Positions 1 through 10,459 of a DNA stretch of 64,000 bases are shown here, piece after piece (the stretch's first letter is position 1; the number at the start of each line of letters is the position of its first letter). The DNA is taken from NCBI RefSeq assembly GCF_023091745.1, contig NC_068915.1, positions 48,666,001 to 48,730,000 of the forward strand. The letters run 5' to 3'. The stretch comes from Budorcas taxicolor (lineage: Eukaryota > Chordata > Mammalia > Artiodactyla > Bovidae). Both the position numbers and the translations under genes were made by a program. The notes under the pieces were generated by a model that saw nothing but the letters and a program-made list of their open reading frames with translations, searched no databases and was not told the origin of the DNA.

Positions 1-59
1 GTTTGTAGAATATGTAGCTGTAAGTTATTACAAAAAAGAAAGAAAGAAAAAAATGTTTG

Positions 60-215
60 ACTCCTAGTCTCAATTCTTCTGACCTTGTGCAGGGAATTTA
101 TTTCTTCACCACTCAGTATCCTCCACTATAAAATGGACATCATTATGTTACTTTGCTTATGGCACAGGTTTCTGGTGAAAATCAAATGAATAATGCAGAA
201 GGAAATTATTTGCAT
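60..215 (+). repeat. MIR SINE fragment
   Basis: An old, diverged MIR core. It keeps the order of a gtgacctt-like block, a tcctc...taaaatgg block near 120-135 and an aaatgaataatgc block near 185-195. No TSD is visible. Confidence 0.55.
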
Positions 216-528
216 CCTAAAATTCTCTGTTATTATAAGGACATTTTCGGTGCATGTTACTTTCACAGCTCAGCTAATGCAGAGCTTCAGAATCAAACAA
301 ATGCTCAATAATTTATTTAAGAATTTGCCTTGTAAAATCCAAAATATGAGGGTAGACTATCACAAGTACTCCATAAATCCATTTTTCTGAGACAAAGCTG
401 GGGAAAAGGATTGTGAAGAGAATTGTTTGTAGAATTACTTGGCTTTTTCACAAGTACACCTTTTACAATGCAGAAATATAGTGTTTAAGCAAGTCACCTT
501 TTTTAAAACCAGCACTCAGGATTATACA
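216..528. other. AT-rich stretch, nothing recognised
   Basis: The 65-codon plus-strand reading frame at 193-390 has no recognisable domain and is of chance length for AT-rich DNA. No repeat family was recognised. Confidence 0.5.
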
Positions 529-582
529 TACACACATTTATGTAGATATATGTGTGTGTGTATATGGATAGATAGATAGGGA
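529..582. repeat. Interrupted CA/TG and GATA simple repeat
   Basis: A run of short imperfect simple repeats: CA, then TATG/TG, then GATA units ending near 582. It looks like a decayed microsatellite. Confidence 0.6.
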
Positions 583-770
583 TAGAAATGTGTATAGACT
601 GAAAAATAGAGATAATAATATATAAATATACACATATAAGCAACTTTCATTTTCTAAATTAGTGAAATGGTAAAAACAAAACAAAGACATCAATATGGGA
701 ATAGTTGTTGTTATGTTTCATTTATATATAATATAAAATACAGATATTAAATTATTTATATTTAGATAAT

Positions 771-1037
771 GGGCTATACAGTCCATGAAATTCTCCAGGC
801 CAGAATTCTGGAATGGGTAGCTTTTCCCTTCTCCAGGGGATCTTCCTAACCAAGGGATCAAACCCAGGTCTCCCGCATTACAGGCGAATCCTTTATCAGC
901 TGAGCCACAAGGGAAGCCCAAGAAAACTAGAGTGGGTAGCCTATCTTTCTCCAGTGAATCTCCCAGGCCCAAGAATCAAACCAGCATCTCCTGCATTGCA
1001 AGTGGATTCTTTACCAACTGAGCTATCCAGGGACACC
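771..1037 (-). mobile_element. Dimeric Bov-tA SINE, 3'-truncated
   Basis: On the minus strand a tRNA-like head plus a partial A unit (1037 down to about 921) runs straight into a second, fuller Bov-tA (920 down to 771). The junction is ...cccactctagttttctt followed by gggcttcccttgtggctc. The same junction occurs in the copy at 46812-47120, so this is probably a dimeric subfamily rather than a chance pair. The 3' end stops at a tatagccc block, short of the usual tail. Confidence 0.8.
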
Positions 1038-1149
1038 TATAAATATTAAATTATATATACTAAATATATATGTATTTTGAATATTATGTAAAAATTAAAA
1101 TTATTTAGAACTGTATCAGTTGATTACATTTGTGTCAGGGGTGTAACAA

Positions 1150-1153
<4 letters not shown>

Positions 1154-1191
<38 letters not shown>
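1154..1191. repeat. (TG)n microsatellite
   Basis: An uninterrupted TG dinucleotide run of about 19 units. Its length and purity make length polymorphism likely. Confidence 0.97.
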
Positions 1192-1192
<1 letters not shown>

Positions 1193-1667
1193 TTAGTTAG
1201 GAAGGAAGATACTGAAAAACTGTGAAAGAAACAATGATGATAAAGGAAAGTATGTAGATATATATAGTCATAAGATATCCTGAGAAATCTTGAGAGATAA
1301 AACAAAGCAGAAAAGTGATCTGAGGCCCAGTGTAATGGGTATATGACTAAAATTTAGCAACAATAAAATAAAACACAATCAAATGAGATGATATGACACC
1401 ATCAAAGGTGGAGGGCTATGATGATAACTGTCCAAGTATTCAATCAAGGATAATGAAACTCAATTTTTTCCAGTCCAGGTTGGAGGCAATGAAGTATCTA
1501 ATTGATAGGTGAATGGAACAGATCATTTTCATGGACTTTCTAGAAGAAAAAAAAAAAAAGATAGATTACAGGAAAAAAATTCCGATGTCAGTTCATATGT
1601 AACTGTGGAAATTAAGTGCCTTGAATTCCTCATTCTGTGCACTGAAATTTAGGACTGAGCTCCATTT
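1192..1667. other. Unassigned AT-rich DNA
   Basis: No family recognised. It contains a short A run near 1548-1558 and no coding signal. Confidence 0.5.
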
Positions 1668-1867
1668 GTAGATCTGACTTTGTGGCTCCATAGACTGTAA
1701 CCCACTAGTCTCCTCTTCCATGGAATTTTCCAGCAAGAATACAATTGAAGCGCCATTTCCTACTCCAGGGCACTTCGCAACCCAGGGATCAAACCCATGT
1801 ATGTCTCTTTCCTCTCCTGCTTTGGCAGTCAGGTTTATTACCTCTAGCATCACCTGGTAAGCCCAAG
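1668..1867 (-). mobile_element. Bov-tA SINE, diverged
   Basis: Minus-strand Bov-tA: the A-unit blocks (ccactagtctcctcttccatgg, tttccagcaagaata) are followed by the tRNA-derived head, which ends cacctggtaagccca. It is more diverged than most copies here. Confidence 0.8.
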
Positions 1868-2214
1868 AGCTCCATATACTAGTATCAAAATGTTTAACTT
1901 CTAACATCAGCTCAAGTTTTTGAGCCTCCCCCCTACAAATGTATCTTAGATTTCTTTTAATATTCTTTATACATTTATGGTTAGCTCTCTAAGTTAGTTT
2001 CTTTTTTGCTACTATTTAAAAATACTTATTAGGTAAAGAACTCTTCATATTCTATAAATTTTCCTAGAGAAAAAGATGTTGAACTTTTATCAGATGGGAG
2101 AGAAATGGCCATGCTTCATTTATTTTAGTCAGGAAATTTATAATTTTGATATTTTAATGAAAGTAAATGGTATTTGCAGCTTATTGCAGTTGTTGATACA
2201 TATAACTAGAAATA
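1868..2214. other. Unassigned AT-rich DNA
   Basis: Nothing recognised on either strand. Confidence 0.5.
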
Positions 2215-2425
2215 TAGAGACCACTTGACCATGTTCAGTTTCCAACTCAATTTGCTGTTTATGTGACTTTCGTTAATATACTTAATTTCTCCAAAACTCA
2301 CTTTTCTCACTAAAAATACTAACCTCAATGGAATGTTGTGTGTATTAAATGAGACAATATGAAAAAAGCACTTAAAAGTTCTTGCTGAAAACTTACATGG
2401 CAAGAGTTATTATTATTAACCTGTG
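2215..2425 (+). repeat. MIR SINE
   Basis: Diverged MIR with recognisable order: a gtgactt block, aaactcacttttctcact, then the 3' part tgtgtattaaatgagacaat, aaagcactta and a terminal gttattattatta. The order and spacing are those of MIR. Confidence 0.65.
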
Positions 2426-2689
2426 GCTTCATAAAGGTCTCATCTCACACATTAAAAATAGGTGAGATAATTTAATTTTAATCATAAAGTTAAGAAGTGA
2501 TATTAGACCTAAGGCAGTCTGGCAATGTGAGGGAAAGAGGGCTTTGGTAAAAAATTTAGTCAAACAAATTTTACATAAATATTTTGTGAACTAGGGCTTA
2601 AAATGTTACTAAGATGTGCCCCAATTTTTTATATTTAAAATTGAGATGATTGAGAAGTTCTTTATTCATTTCTCAGCTTTGAGTTGAGA

Positions 2690-2756
2690 ATCAAATTATA
2701 TAAAATGTTAAAGGTCTTTTAAAATTGTAAAGCGCTATACAAATGTGAGCTATTAT
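2690..2756 (+). repeat. MIR-like CORE-SINE 3' end
   Basis: The block attgtaaagcgctatacaaa followed by gtgagctattat is characteristic of the 3' end of MIR-family elements. The 5' part is not visible. Confidence 0.5.
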
Positions 2757-3213
2757 GGTAATTTTAAAGCTCAAAATGTCTCTATACTGCTTATTTTAAA
2801 TGCCAGATTTTGTAGGTCTTTAGGAGATTCATTCATTTGATTATCATATTTTTTAAAAATTAAGGAGGGTGCAGCACAAGATATAAACGACTGTAAAACA
2901 AGGGCAGTGAAGCGAACCTTTCATAAGAGCTAGTATTTTCAAGATTCCAAGATGCTATCTGTATAAAATTTCACCCCAGTGAGGTTTTGGGATAAAAATA
3001 TCAAATATGATGGAGTGCAAGAACACCTTATCAATTCCAATTATCCATTTCATAAAAGCATTTACCACTAATGTTATTATAATGGAGATTTAAAGTTTAA
3101 TTGCATATTATTTTCAGGTAAATCCTCATATGCTATAATACTGTCTTATTATGAGAAGAATTTTTGAAATAATTAATTCAGTTTTAAATGTCAAATCTTT
3201 ATGTTTAGCCATA
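2757..3213. other. Unassigned AT-rich DNA
   Basis: Nothing recognised. Confidence 0.5.
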
Positions 3214-3450
3214 TGGCTTTCTGATGGCTCAGAGGGTAAAGAATCTGCCTGCAATACAGGAGACCAGGAGATATTGGTTCAATCCCTGTATCCGGAAGAT
3301 CCCCAGGTCAGGAAGATCCCCTGGAGGAGGAAACAGCAATCCACTCCAGTATTCTTGCCTGAAAAAATCCCACGGAAAGAGGAGCCTGGTGGGTTACAGT
3401 CCAGAGAGTCGCAAAGAGTCAGACACAATTGAGAAACTAAGCACACAGAG
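3214..3450 (+). mobile_element. Bov-tA SINE
   Basis: Plus-strand Bov-tA with tRNA-like head (ggctttctgatggctcagag), A unit (ccactccagtattcttgcct) and a gcaaagagtcagacacaatt tail. A short internal duplication of the gaagatcccc block (3294-3325) makes it slightly long. Confidence 0.88.
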
Positions 3451-3542
3451 TCAGCAGAAAAAGAATGAAGAAGAGTTAGCTGCATATACAAGGGGGTTAC
3501 CACTGGTGGCTACCATTTGTGGTGGAATTAGAACTAAATACT

Positions 3543-3693
3543 CCGATTCAATCCCTGGATTAGGAAGGTCTCTTGGAGAAGGGAATGGCAACCCATTCCA
3601 GTGTTCTTGCCTGGGAAATCCCATAGACAGAGGATCCTGCAGGCTATAGTCCTTGGGGTCACAAAGGATCTGAGACAACTGAGTGAATAAACA
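3543..3693 (+). mobile_element. Bov-tA SINE, head-truncated
   Basis: Starts inside the tRNA-derived part (gattcaatccctggattagg), then the complete A unit and a ctgagacaactgagtgaata tail. Same orientation as the copy ending about 90 bp upstream. Confidence 0.82.
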
Positions 3694-4036
3694 ACAATCC
3701 TTTAAAGAATTTTTATAAATGTGACAAATCTGATTTTGCATTGATTGACATGGTTGATTTTAACAAAATTTTGGTTAAAACTGAAGAGCAGTTGTATCTA
3801 CGCTACGCTTTCATTCACTATATTTTTCATTGGTAGGAAAATACCAAAGTCACATGTTAAAGTCACAAAACCTTTAGTGGTAGACTGTGATTTAATTGGT
3901 GAGATACGAGATGTGTAATAAATGAAGTGCTGGAAGTTGGTATAGACCTACAAAAAGAATTATTCTATATTTTTCTCTCCAATCTATAAATATATCTTAA
4001 AATTAATGTTTAATGTATTTTCTGTACAAGGAAGAG

Positions 4037-4080
4037 TTAGTGGTCTCTATGAGACTACTTAGTGGTCTCTATGAGACTAT
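4037..4080. repeat. 22-bp tandem duplication with internal dyad
   Basis: Two adjacent 22-bp units, 4037-4058 and 4059-4080, differ only at the last base. Each carries the inverted pair gtctc and gagac around a 3-bp loop. Confidence 0.9.
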
Positions 4081-4108
4081 TTATTTCTAGAAATCTATAT
4101 CTTATGTT

Positions 4109-4381
4109 CAGAGAATGCAATGGCACCTCACTCCAGCACTCTTGCCTGGAAAATCCCATGGATGGAGGAGCCTGGTGAGCTGCAGTCCATGGGGTCTCGA
4201 AGAGTTGGACACGACTGAGAGACTTCACTTTCACTTTTCACTTTCATGCATTGGAGAAGGAAATGACAACCCACTCCAGCGTTCTTGCCTGGAAAATCCC
4301 AGGGACAGGGGAGACTTGCGGGCTGCCATCTATGGGGTTGCACAGAGCTGGACACGACTGAAGTGACTTAGCAGCAGCAGC
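4109..4381 (+). mobile_element. Bov-A2 SINE (two A units)
   Basis: Two A units joined by the tttcactttcacttttcact linker and ending in a cagcagcagcag tail, the Bov-A2 layout. The flanks atatcttatgtt (4097-4108) and atatcttacgtt (4382-4393) form a 12-bp TSD with one mismatch. Confidence 0.92.
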
Positions 4382-4393
4382 ATATCTTACGTT

Positions 4394-4859
4394 ACCTGTG
4401 ACAATTAACCAAGAGTAAAGCACAAGTAGAAAGTAGTTAATTATAATTTTACTATCCAACTTTCTCTGCATATTTGAAAGTTCCAATTACGATAGCTGCA
4501 TGTGGGCAAGCTACAAGAAAGTCACATTTAACATATGCTTACATTGACCAAAGGACAATTAAAAGCCATTAAAATGATAAACATTGGACATGGCATTATT
4601 AACCTGAGCATAAACTGGAAAAAAAATCCATATTCTAGCAATTTAAAAATAATTAAATGCAAAAAAACCTCACACATTTAAAACCATAATGACTTGAAGC
4701 CAATAAAATCCAATCACATGGTACAAAATAAAGAGAACTGGTTATTTATTTTGCAGCTGAATAAATCCTCCTAGATTCCTATGCAAATAGTAAACTCTGA
4801 GTTTTAACTTATTTAGGGAGGAAGCAAAAAACAATGGTTTGTTCTGCAAATATCTGCTT
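4394..4859. other. Unassigned AT-rich DNA
   Basis: Nothing recognised apart from short A runs. Confidence 0.5.
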
Positions 4860-5005
4860 ATAAGAATGAGGGAACTGAGACTTAGGGAGATTAAAAAAAT
4901 TGATTAAGGACACATCTAGTTAGGGGGAAAAAAAAAAACAAAACAGTGTTTGGAGTCACATCTATATGACCTAAATTTCTGTGTTCCTTGTCATTGTACT
5001 ATATG
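4860..5005 (-). repeat. MIR SINE fragment
   Basis: The block gagggaactgagacttaggg, a degraded aggacacatctag and a later tttggagtcaca block match the antisense MIR order (gaggaaactgaggc, ggtcacacagctag, tctgactcca). Confidence 0.55.
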
Positions 5006-5029
5006 TCACACAGCACATCATTGATATTC

Positions 5030-5165
5030 AAGTTGCAAGGTTTGAGCCCCACTACAAACATTTACTGTCATGAACTTAGAAAGTTCTCAGTTTCTTCATC
5101 ATTAAAATGAGGATATAAATTCCACATTGGAAGACACTTTGTAGAATTTTGTCATAATTATTAAA
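5030..5165 (+). repeat. MIR SINE fragment
   Basis: A plus-strand MIR core: gtttgagcccc, then ctcagtttcttcatcattaa and aatgaggatataa. It sits just after an oppositely oriented MIR. Confidence 0.5.
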
Positions 5166-5361
5166 AGTTGAAAGGATACAAAGCAAAGCATAGCTAAAGT
5201 CATTTTGAAACTGAAAATGCTCACAGTGATCATTATATCCAACACTTTTTTACGCACAGAAGACTCTTAGTTAAATAGCCTTCTTTAAATGGCATTTTAT
5301 GTCAAGTTAAATACTGAATTATTTCAAAAAACCTTTTTTGTTTTTAATATTATTTCACCAG

Positions 5362-5571
5362 GGCTTCCCTGGTGGCTCAGATGTTGAAGTATCTGCCTGA
5401 AATTCGGGAGACCTGTGTTCAGTCCTTGGGTTGGGAAGATCTGCTGGAGGAGGGCATGGCAACCCACTCCAGTATTCTTGCCTGGAGAATCTGCATGGAC
5501 AGAGGAGGCTCATGGGCTAGAGTCACAAAGAATTGGATATGACAGAGGGACTAAGCACACACACACATTTC
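5362..5571 (+). mobile_element. Bov-tA SINE
   Basis: Full-length head gggcttccctggtggctcag, A unit, and a tail ending in a short CA run (5558-5567). No clear TSD. Confidence 0.9.
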
Positions 5572-5581
5572 TAAAATACCT

Positions 5582-6130
5582 TCAGTTCAGTTCAGTTCAG
5601 TCTCTCAGTTGTGTCCGACTCTTTGCGACCCCATGAATCGCAGCAGGACAGGCCTCCCTGTCCATCACCATCTCCCGGAGTTCACTCAGACTCATGTCCA
5701 TCGAGTCCGTGACGCCATCCAGCCATCCCATCCTCGGTTGTCCCCTTCTCCTCCTGCCCCCAATCCCTCCCAGCATCAGAGTCTTTTTCAATGAGTCAAC
5801 TCTTCTCATGAGGTCGCTAAAGTACTGGAGTTTCAGCTTCAGCAGCATCATTCCCTCCAAAGAAATCCCAGGGTTGATCTCCTTCAGAATGAACTGGCTG
5901 GATCTCCTTGCAGTCTAAGGGACTCTCAAGAGTCTTCTCCAACACCACAGTTCAAAAGCATTAATTCTTCGGCGCTCAGCCTTCTTCACAGTCCAACTCT
6001 CACATCCATACATGACCACAGGAATAACCATAGCCTTGACTAGACAGACCTTAGTCAGCAAAGTAATGTCCCTGCTTTTGAATATGCTATCGAGGTTGTT
6101 CATAACATTTCTTCCAAGGAGTAAGGGTTA
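5582..6130 (-). mobile_element. BovB LINE 3' end, 5'-truncated
   Basis: The minus-strand 3' tail (repeated ttcag units on the plus strand) starts at 5582, followed by the 3' half kb of BovB. Reading frames at 6103-5915 and 5860-5597 encode the end of the BovB protein, with the CESWTVKKAE and ELWCWRRLLRVP blocks and a C-terminal MDREA...AIHGVAKSRT motif. A frame break lies between them. The flanks taaaatac (5572) and ttaaatac (6131) could be an 8-bp TSD with one mismatch. Confidence 0.93.
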
Positions 6131-6281
6131 TTAAATACAGAGCTAATGTAAAATATGAAATATGTACAATATAAAATAAATATTGATAATATAAAAACTA
6201 TATAAATACTATATAGAAATGAAATAATATGAATAAGTAATAAATTAATGAATGTCTATGAATACTTATATATAAAACAAT

Positions 6282-6504
6282 GGTGCTTCCCTGGTGGCTC
6301 AGCAGTAAAGAATCTGCCGGCAAATGCAGAAAATGCAGGAGATACCAGTTTAATTCCTGGCTCAGGAAGATCCCCTGGAGGAGAAAATGGCAACCCACTA
6401 CAGTATTCTTGCCGGGAGAATCTCCAAGGACAGAGGAGCCTGGTGGGCTTCAGTCCATGCGTTGCAGTCATACACGACTGAGTAACTAAGCACTCCTGCA
6501 TGTG
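6282..6504 (+). mobile_element. Bov-tA SINE
   Basis: Head gtgcttccctggtggctcag, with an extra short duplication (atgcagaaaatgcagg) in the tRNA part, then the A unit. Flanked by aaacaat at 6275-6281 and 6505-6511. Confidence 0.88.
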
Positions 6505-6639
6505 AAACAATAATATGAAATAATGCATATAAAACCAAAAATAGCAACAGACTAACAGAAAACTGCTTATAAAATCTGGACAAATAGAATACATATCATT
6601 TGAAACTTTTCCCTTTCTCTCCCCCTATTTACTCACTCC

Positions 6640-6960
6640 TGTTCACCTCTCTGCTTGCAATTGCCCATCTATTTTTACACATCTTATTTTTTTTTTTTCA
6701 TTAGAACCCTTAATTTATTAATCATAGTTGTTTTAATTTACTAACTGGACAGTTCCAACATTCCTGTCATGTCTGAGTCTGGTTCTAGTGATTGTTCTTT
6801 CAAACTGTGATTTTTATCTTTTATTACACCTTGTTAATTTTTTTTGAAAGCCTGAAATGATAAAAGAGCTTCAGTAAATAGATCCTTAGTAATGTGGAGG
6901 TAAAGTATAGGGCAAGGGGAAGTGTTTTTATAGTTCAATGATTAGATTTATCTTCTATTG
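6640..6960 (-). repeat. Possible ancient LINE fragment, antisense
   Basis: The blocks ggacagttccaacattcctg, tctgagtctggttct and attacaccttgttaat resemble an old mammalian L1-type sequence read in antisense. The match is by eye and weak, and the family is unassigned. Confidence 0.3.
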
Positions 6961-7035
6961 ACTCTGTGCTTCTACAGGTACGTGCTCCTCTGTCAGAAGG
7001 ATAAAAGGGGTGAGAATTCAGAATTTCCTCTTCCT

Positions 7036-7329
7036 CATGTGGTGGCCTGCTGCTGCTGCTGCTAAGTCGGTTCAGTTGTGTCCGACTCTGTGTGACCCCA
7101 TGGACCACAGCCCATCAGGCTCCTCTGTCCCTGGGATTCTCCAGGCAAGAACAAAGGAGTGGGTTGCCATTTCCTTCTCCAATGCATGCATGCATGCTAA
7201 GTCGGTTCAGTCGTGTCTGACTCTATGCGACCCCACAGACAGCAGGCCACCAGGCTTGTCAGTCCACAGGATTCTCCAGGCAAGAACACTGGAGTGGGTT
7301 GCCATTTCCTTCTCCACATGTGGTGGCCT
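7036..7329 (-). mobile_element. Bov-A2 SINE with 13-bp TSD
   Basis: Minus-strand Bov-A2: a gctgctgctgct tail, two A units and an atgcatgcatgc linker. The perfect TSD catgtggtggcct lies at 7036-7048 and 7317-7329, so the element itself is 7049-7316. The right TSD copy abuts the 3' tail of the next BovB with no base between. Confidence 0.95.
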
Positions 7330-9875
7330 TCAGTTCAGTTCAGTTCAGTCGCTCAGTCGTGTCTGACTCTTTGCGACCCTATGAATCACAGCACGCCAGG
7401 CCTCCCTGTCCATCACCATCTCCCAGAGTTCATTCAGACTCATGTCCATCAAGTCCATGATGTCATCCAGCCATCTCATCCTCGGTCGTCCCCTTCTCCT
7501 GCCGTCAATCCCTCCCAGCATCAGAGTCTTTTCCAATGAGTCAACTCTTCGCATGAGGTCGCCAAAGTACTGGAGTTTCAGCTTTAGCATCATTCCTTCC
7601 AAAGAAATCCCAGGGTTGACCTTCAGAATGGACTGGTTGGATCTCCCTGCAGTCCAAGGGACTTTCAGGAGTCTTCTCCAACACCACAGTTCAAAAGCAT
7701 CAATTCTTTGGTGCTCAGACTTCTTCACAGTCCAACTCTCACATCCATACATGACCACAGGAAAAACCATAGCCTTGACTAGCTGGACCTTAGTTGGCAA
7801 AGTAATGTCTCTGCTTTTGAATATACTGTCTAGGTTGGTCATAACTTTTCTTCCAAGGAGTAAGCGTCTTTTAATTTCATGCCTGCAGTCACCATCTGCA
7901 GTGATTTGGGAGCCCCAAAAATAAAGTCTGACACTGTTTCCACTGTTTCCCCATCTATTTCCCATGAAGTGATGAGAGCAGATGCCATGACCTTCCTTTT
8001 CTGAATGTTGAGCTTTAAGTCAACTTTTTCGCTCCCCTCTTTCAATTTCATCAAGAGGCTTTTTAGCTCCTCTTCACTTTCTGTCATAAGGGTGGTGTCA
8101 TCTGCATATCTGAGGTTATTGATATTTCTCCCGGAAATCTTAATTCCAGCTTGTGTTTCTTTCGGTCCAGCGTTTCTCATGATGTACTCTGCATATAAAT
8201 TAAATCAGCAGGGTGACAATATACAGCCTTGATGTACTCCTTTTCCTATTTGGAACCAGTCTGTTGTTCCACGTCCAGTTCTAACTGTTGCTTCCTGACC
8301 TGCATACAGATTTCTCAAGAGGCAGGTTAGGTGGTCTGATATTCCCATCTCTTTCAGAATTTTCCACAGTTTATTGTGATCCACGCAGTCAAAGGCTTTG
8401 GCATAGTCAATAAAGCAGAAGTAGATGTTTTTCTGGAACTCTCTTGCTTTTTCCATGATCCAGCGGATGTTGGCAATTTGATCTCTGGTTCCTCTGCCTT
8501 TTCTAAAAGCAGCTTGAACATCAGGGAGTTCATGGTTCACGTATTGCTGAAGTTTTGCTTGGAGAATTTTGAGCATTAGTTTACTAGCATGTGAGATGAG
8601 TGCAATTGTGCGGTAGTTTGATCATTCTTTGGCATTGCCTTTCTTTGGAATTGAAATGAAAACTGACCTTTTCCAGTCCTGTGGCCACTGCTGAGTTTTC
8701 GAAATTTGCTGGCATATTGAGTGCAGCACTTTTACAGCGTCATCTTTCAGGATTTGAAACAGCTCCACTGGAATTCCATCACCTCCACTAGCTTTGTTCA
8801 TAGTGATGCTTTCTAAGGCCCACTTGACTTCACATTCCAAGATGTCTGGCTCTAGATTAGTGATCATATCATCATGATTATTGTGAAGATCTTTTTTGTA
8901 CAGTTCTTCCATGTATTCTTGCCACCTCTTCTTAATATCTTCTGCTTCTGATAGGTCCATACCATTTGTGTCCTTTATCGAGCCTCCCTTTGCATGAAAT
9001 GTTCCCTTGATATCTCTAATTTTCTTGAAGACATCTCTAGTATTTCCCAATGTGTTGTTTTCCTCTATTTCTTTGCATTGATCGCTGAAGAAGGCTTTCT
9101 AATCTCTTCTTGCTTTTCTTTGGAACTCTGCATTCAGATGCTTATATCTTTCCTTTTCTCCTTTGCTTTTCACTTCTCTTCTTTTCACAGCTATTTGTAA
9201 GGCCTCCTCCAACAGCCATTTTCCTTTTTTGCATTTCTTTTCCATGGGGATGGTCTTGATCCCTGTCTCCTGTACAATGTCACGAACCTCATTCCATAGT
9301 TCATCAGGCACTCTATCTATCAGATCTAGGCTCTTAAATCTATTTCTCACTTCCACTGTATAATCATAAGGGATTTGATTTAGGTCATACTTGAATGGTC
9401 TAGCGGTTTTCCCTACTTTCTTCAATTAAAGTCTGAATTTGGTAATAAGGAGTTCATGATCTGAGCCACAGTCAGCTCCCGGTCTTGTTTTTGCTGACTA
9501 TATAGAGCTTCTCCATCTTTGGCTGCAAAGAATATAATCAATCTGATTTTGGTGTTGACCATCTGGTGATGTCCATGTGTAGAGTCTTCTCTTGTGTTGT
9601 TGGAAGAGGGTGTTTGCTATGACCAGTGCATTTTCTTAGCAAAACTCTCTTAGTCTTTGCCCTGCTTCATTCTGCATTCCAAGGCCAAATTTGCCTGTTA
9701 CTCCAGGTGTTTCTTGACTTCCTACTTTTGCATTCCAGTCCCCTATCATGAAAAGGACCTCTTTTTTGGGTGTTAGTTCTAAAAGGTCTTGTAAGTCTTC
9801 ATAGAACCATTCAACTTCAGCTTCTTCAGCGTTACTGGTTGGGGCATAGACTTGGATAACTGTGATATTGAATGG
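7330..9875 (-). mobile_element. BovB LINE, about 2.5 kb
   Basis: An RTE-clade non-LTR retrotransposon in minus orientation. The ttcagttcag tail is at 7330 and the 5' truncation lies in the endonuclease region near 9875, where similarity to the copy at 34315-37624 stops after a gatattgaatgg block. Compared with a full BovB of about 3.2 kb, the N-terminal part of the endonuclease is missing. Confidence 0.95.
7345..9425 (-). pseudogene. Broken BovB ORF: linker and reverse transcriptase
   Basis: The minus-strand frame from 9425 to about 7930 is a single frame broken by stops at 9099-9101, 8622-8624 (Cys TGC to TGA by comparison with other copies) and 8205-8207, plus a TAA just upstream of 9425. 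It then shifts to another frame at 7965-7345. Reverse transcriptase landmarks are visible: FIDYAKAFDCVD (motif A, aspartate present), RQG-like HQGCILSPC (motif B) and RYADDTT (motif C, catalytic YADD). The C-terminal CESWTVKK and AIHRVAKSQTRLSD blocks match other BovB copies. In an intact element the product would reverse-transcribe its own RNA at a nicked target; this copy cannot encode it. Confidence 0.92.
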
Positions 9876-9950
9876 GTAGAGCCTGGAATTAGATACTTTC
9901 CTTCCCCTGGGTCAGTTGAGATATAATAAAATCCCAATAGGTTAGTCTTT

Positions 9951-10400
9951 GGGGCTTCCCAGGTGATGCTAATGGTTAGGAACCCACCTGCCAATGCAAG
10001 AGACTTAAGAGACATGGATTCAGTCCCTGAGTTGGAAAGATCCCTTGGAAGAAGGCATGGCAACCCACTGCAGTGTTCTTGCCTGGAGAATCTCATGAAC
10101 AGAGGAGCCTGGTAGGCTATAATCCATAGGGTTGAAAAGTCCTTTATTTACTCAGTCATGTCTGACTCTTTGCTACCCCATGGATTGTAGCCCACCAGTC
10201 TCCTCTGTCCATGCTGATTCTCCCAGGCAAGAACACTGGAGTGGATTACCATGCCCTCCTCCAGAGGATCTTCCCAACTCAGTGACTGAACCCAAATCTC
10301 CCTAATTGCAGGGGGATTCTTTACCATGTGAGCCGCCAGGGAAGCCCAGAGTCAAAAAGAGTGGGACACAATTGAAGAGATTTAGCACCCAGGCATGTAC
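9951..10400 (+). mobile_element. Outer Bov-tA SINE, split by a nested SINE
   Basis: A plus-strand Bov-tA: the 5' part is 9951-10139 and the 3' tail (gagtgggacacaattgaaga) resumes at about 10351. Perfect 12-bp TSDs aggttagtcttt at 9939-9950 and 10401-10412 bracket the whole composite and prove that the two halves were one insertion. Confidence 0.95.
10140..10350 (-). mobile_element. Inner Bov-tA SINE nested in another Bov-tA
   Basis: A complete minus-strand Bov-tA (tail at 10150, head ending gccgccagggaagccca at 10348) lies inside the plus-strand copy. Its own TSD is probably gttgaaaag (10131-10139) and gtcaaaaag (10351-10359), with two mismatches. Confidence 0.93.
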
Positions 10401-10419
10401 AGGTTAGTCTTTCATAAAA

Positions 10420-10423
<4 letters not shown>

Positions 10424-10458
<35 letters not shown>

Positions 10459-10459
10459 G
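10424..10459. repeat. (TG)n microsatellite
   Basis: About 14 uninterrupted TG units and then TATGTGTG. It lies 12 bp beyond the TSD of the nested SINE pair. Confidence 0.95.

Noticed and set aside
7442..7924. Plus-strand frame of 160 codons across the BovB at 7330-9875
   Set aside because: It is antisense to the BovB C-terminal coding region. Similar frames recur over every BovB copy (for example 30255-30749, 39289-39840 and 56593-57045).
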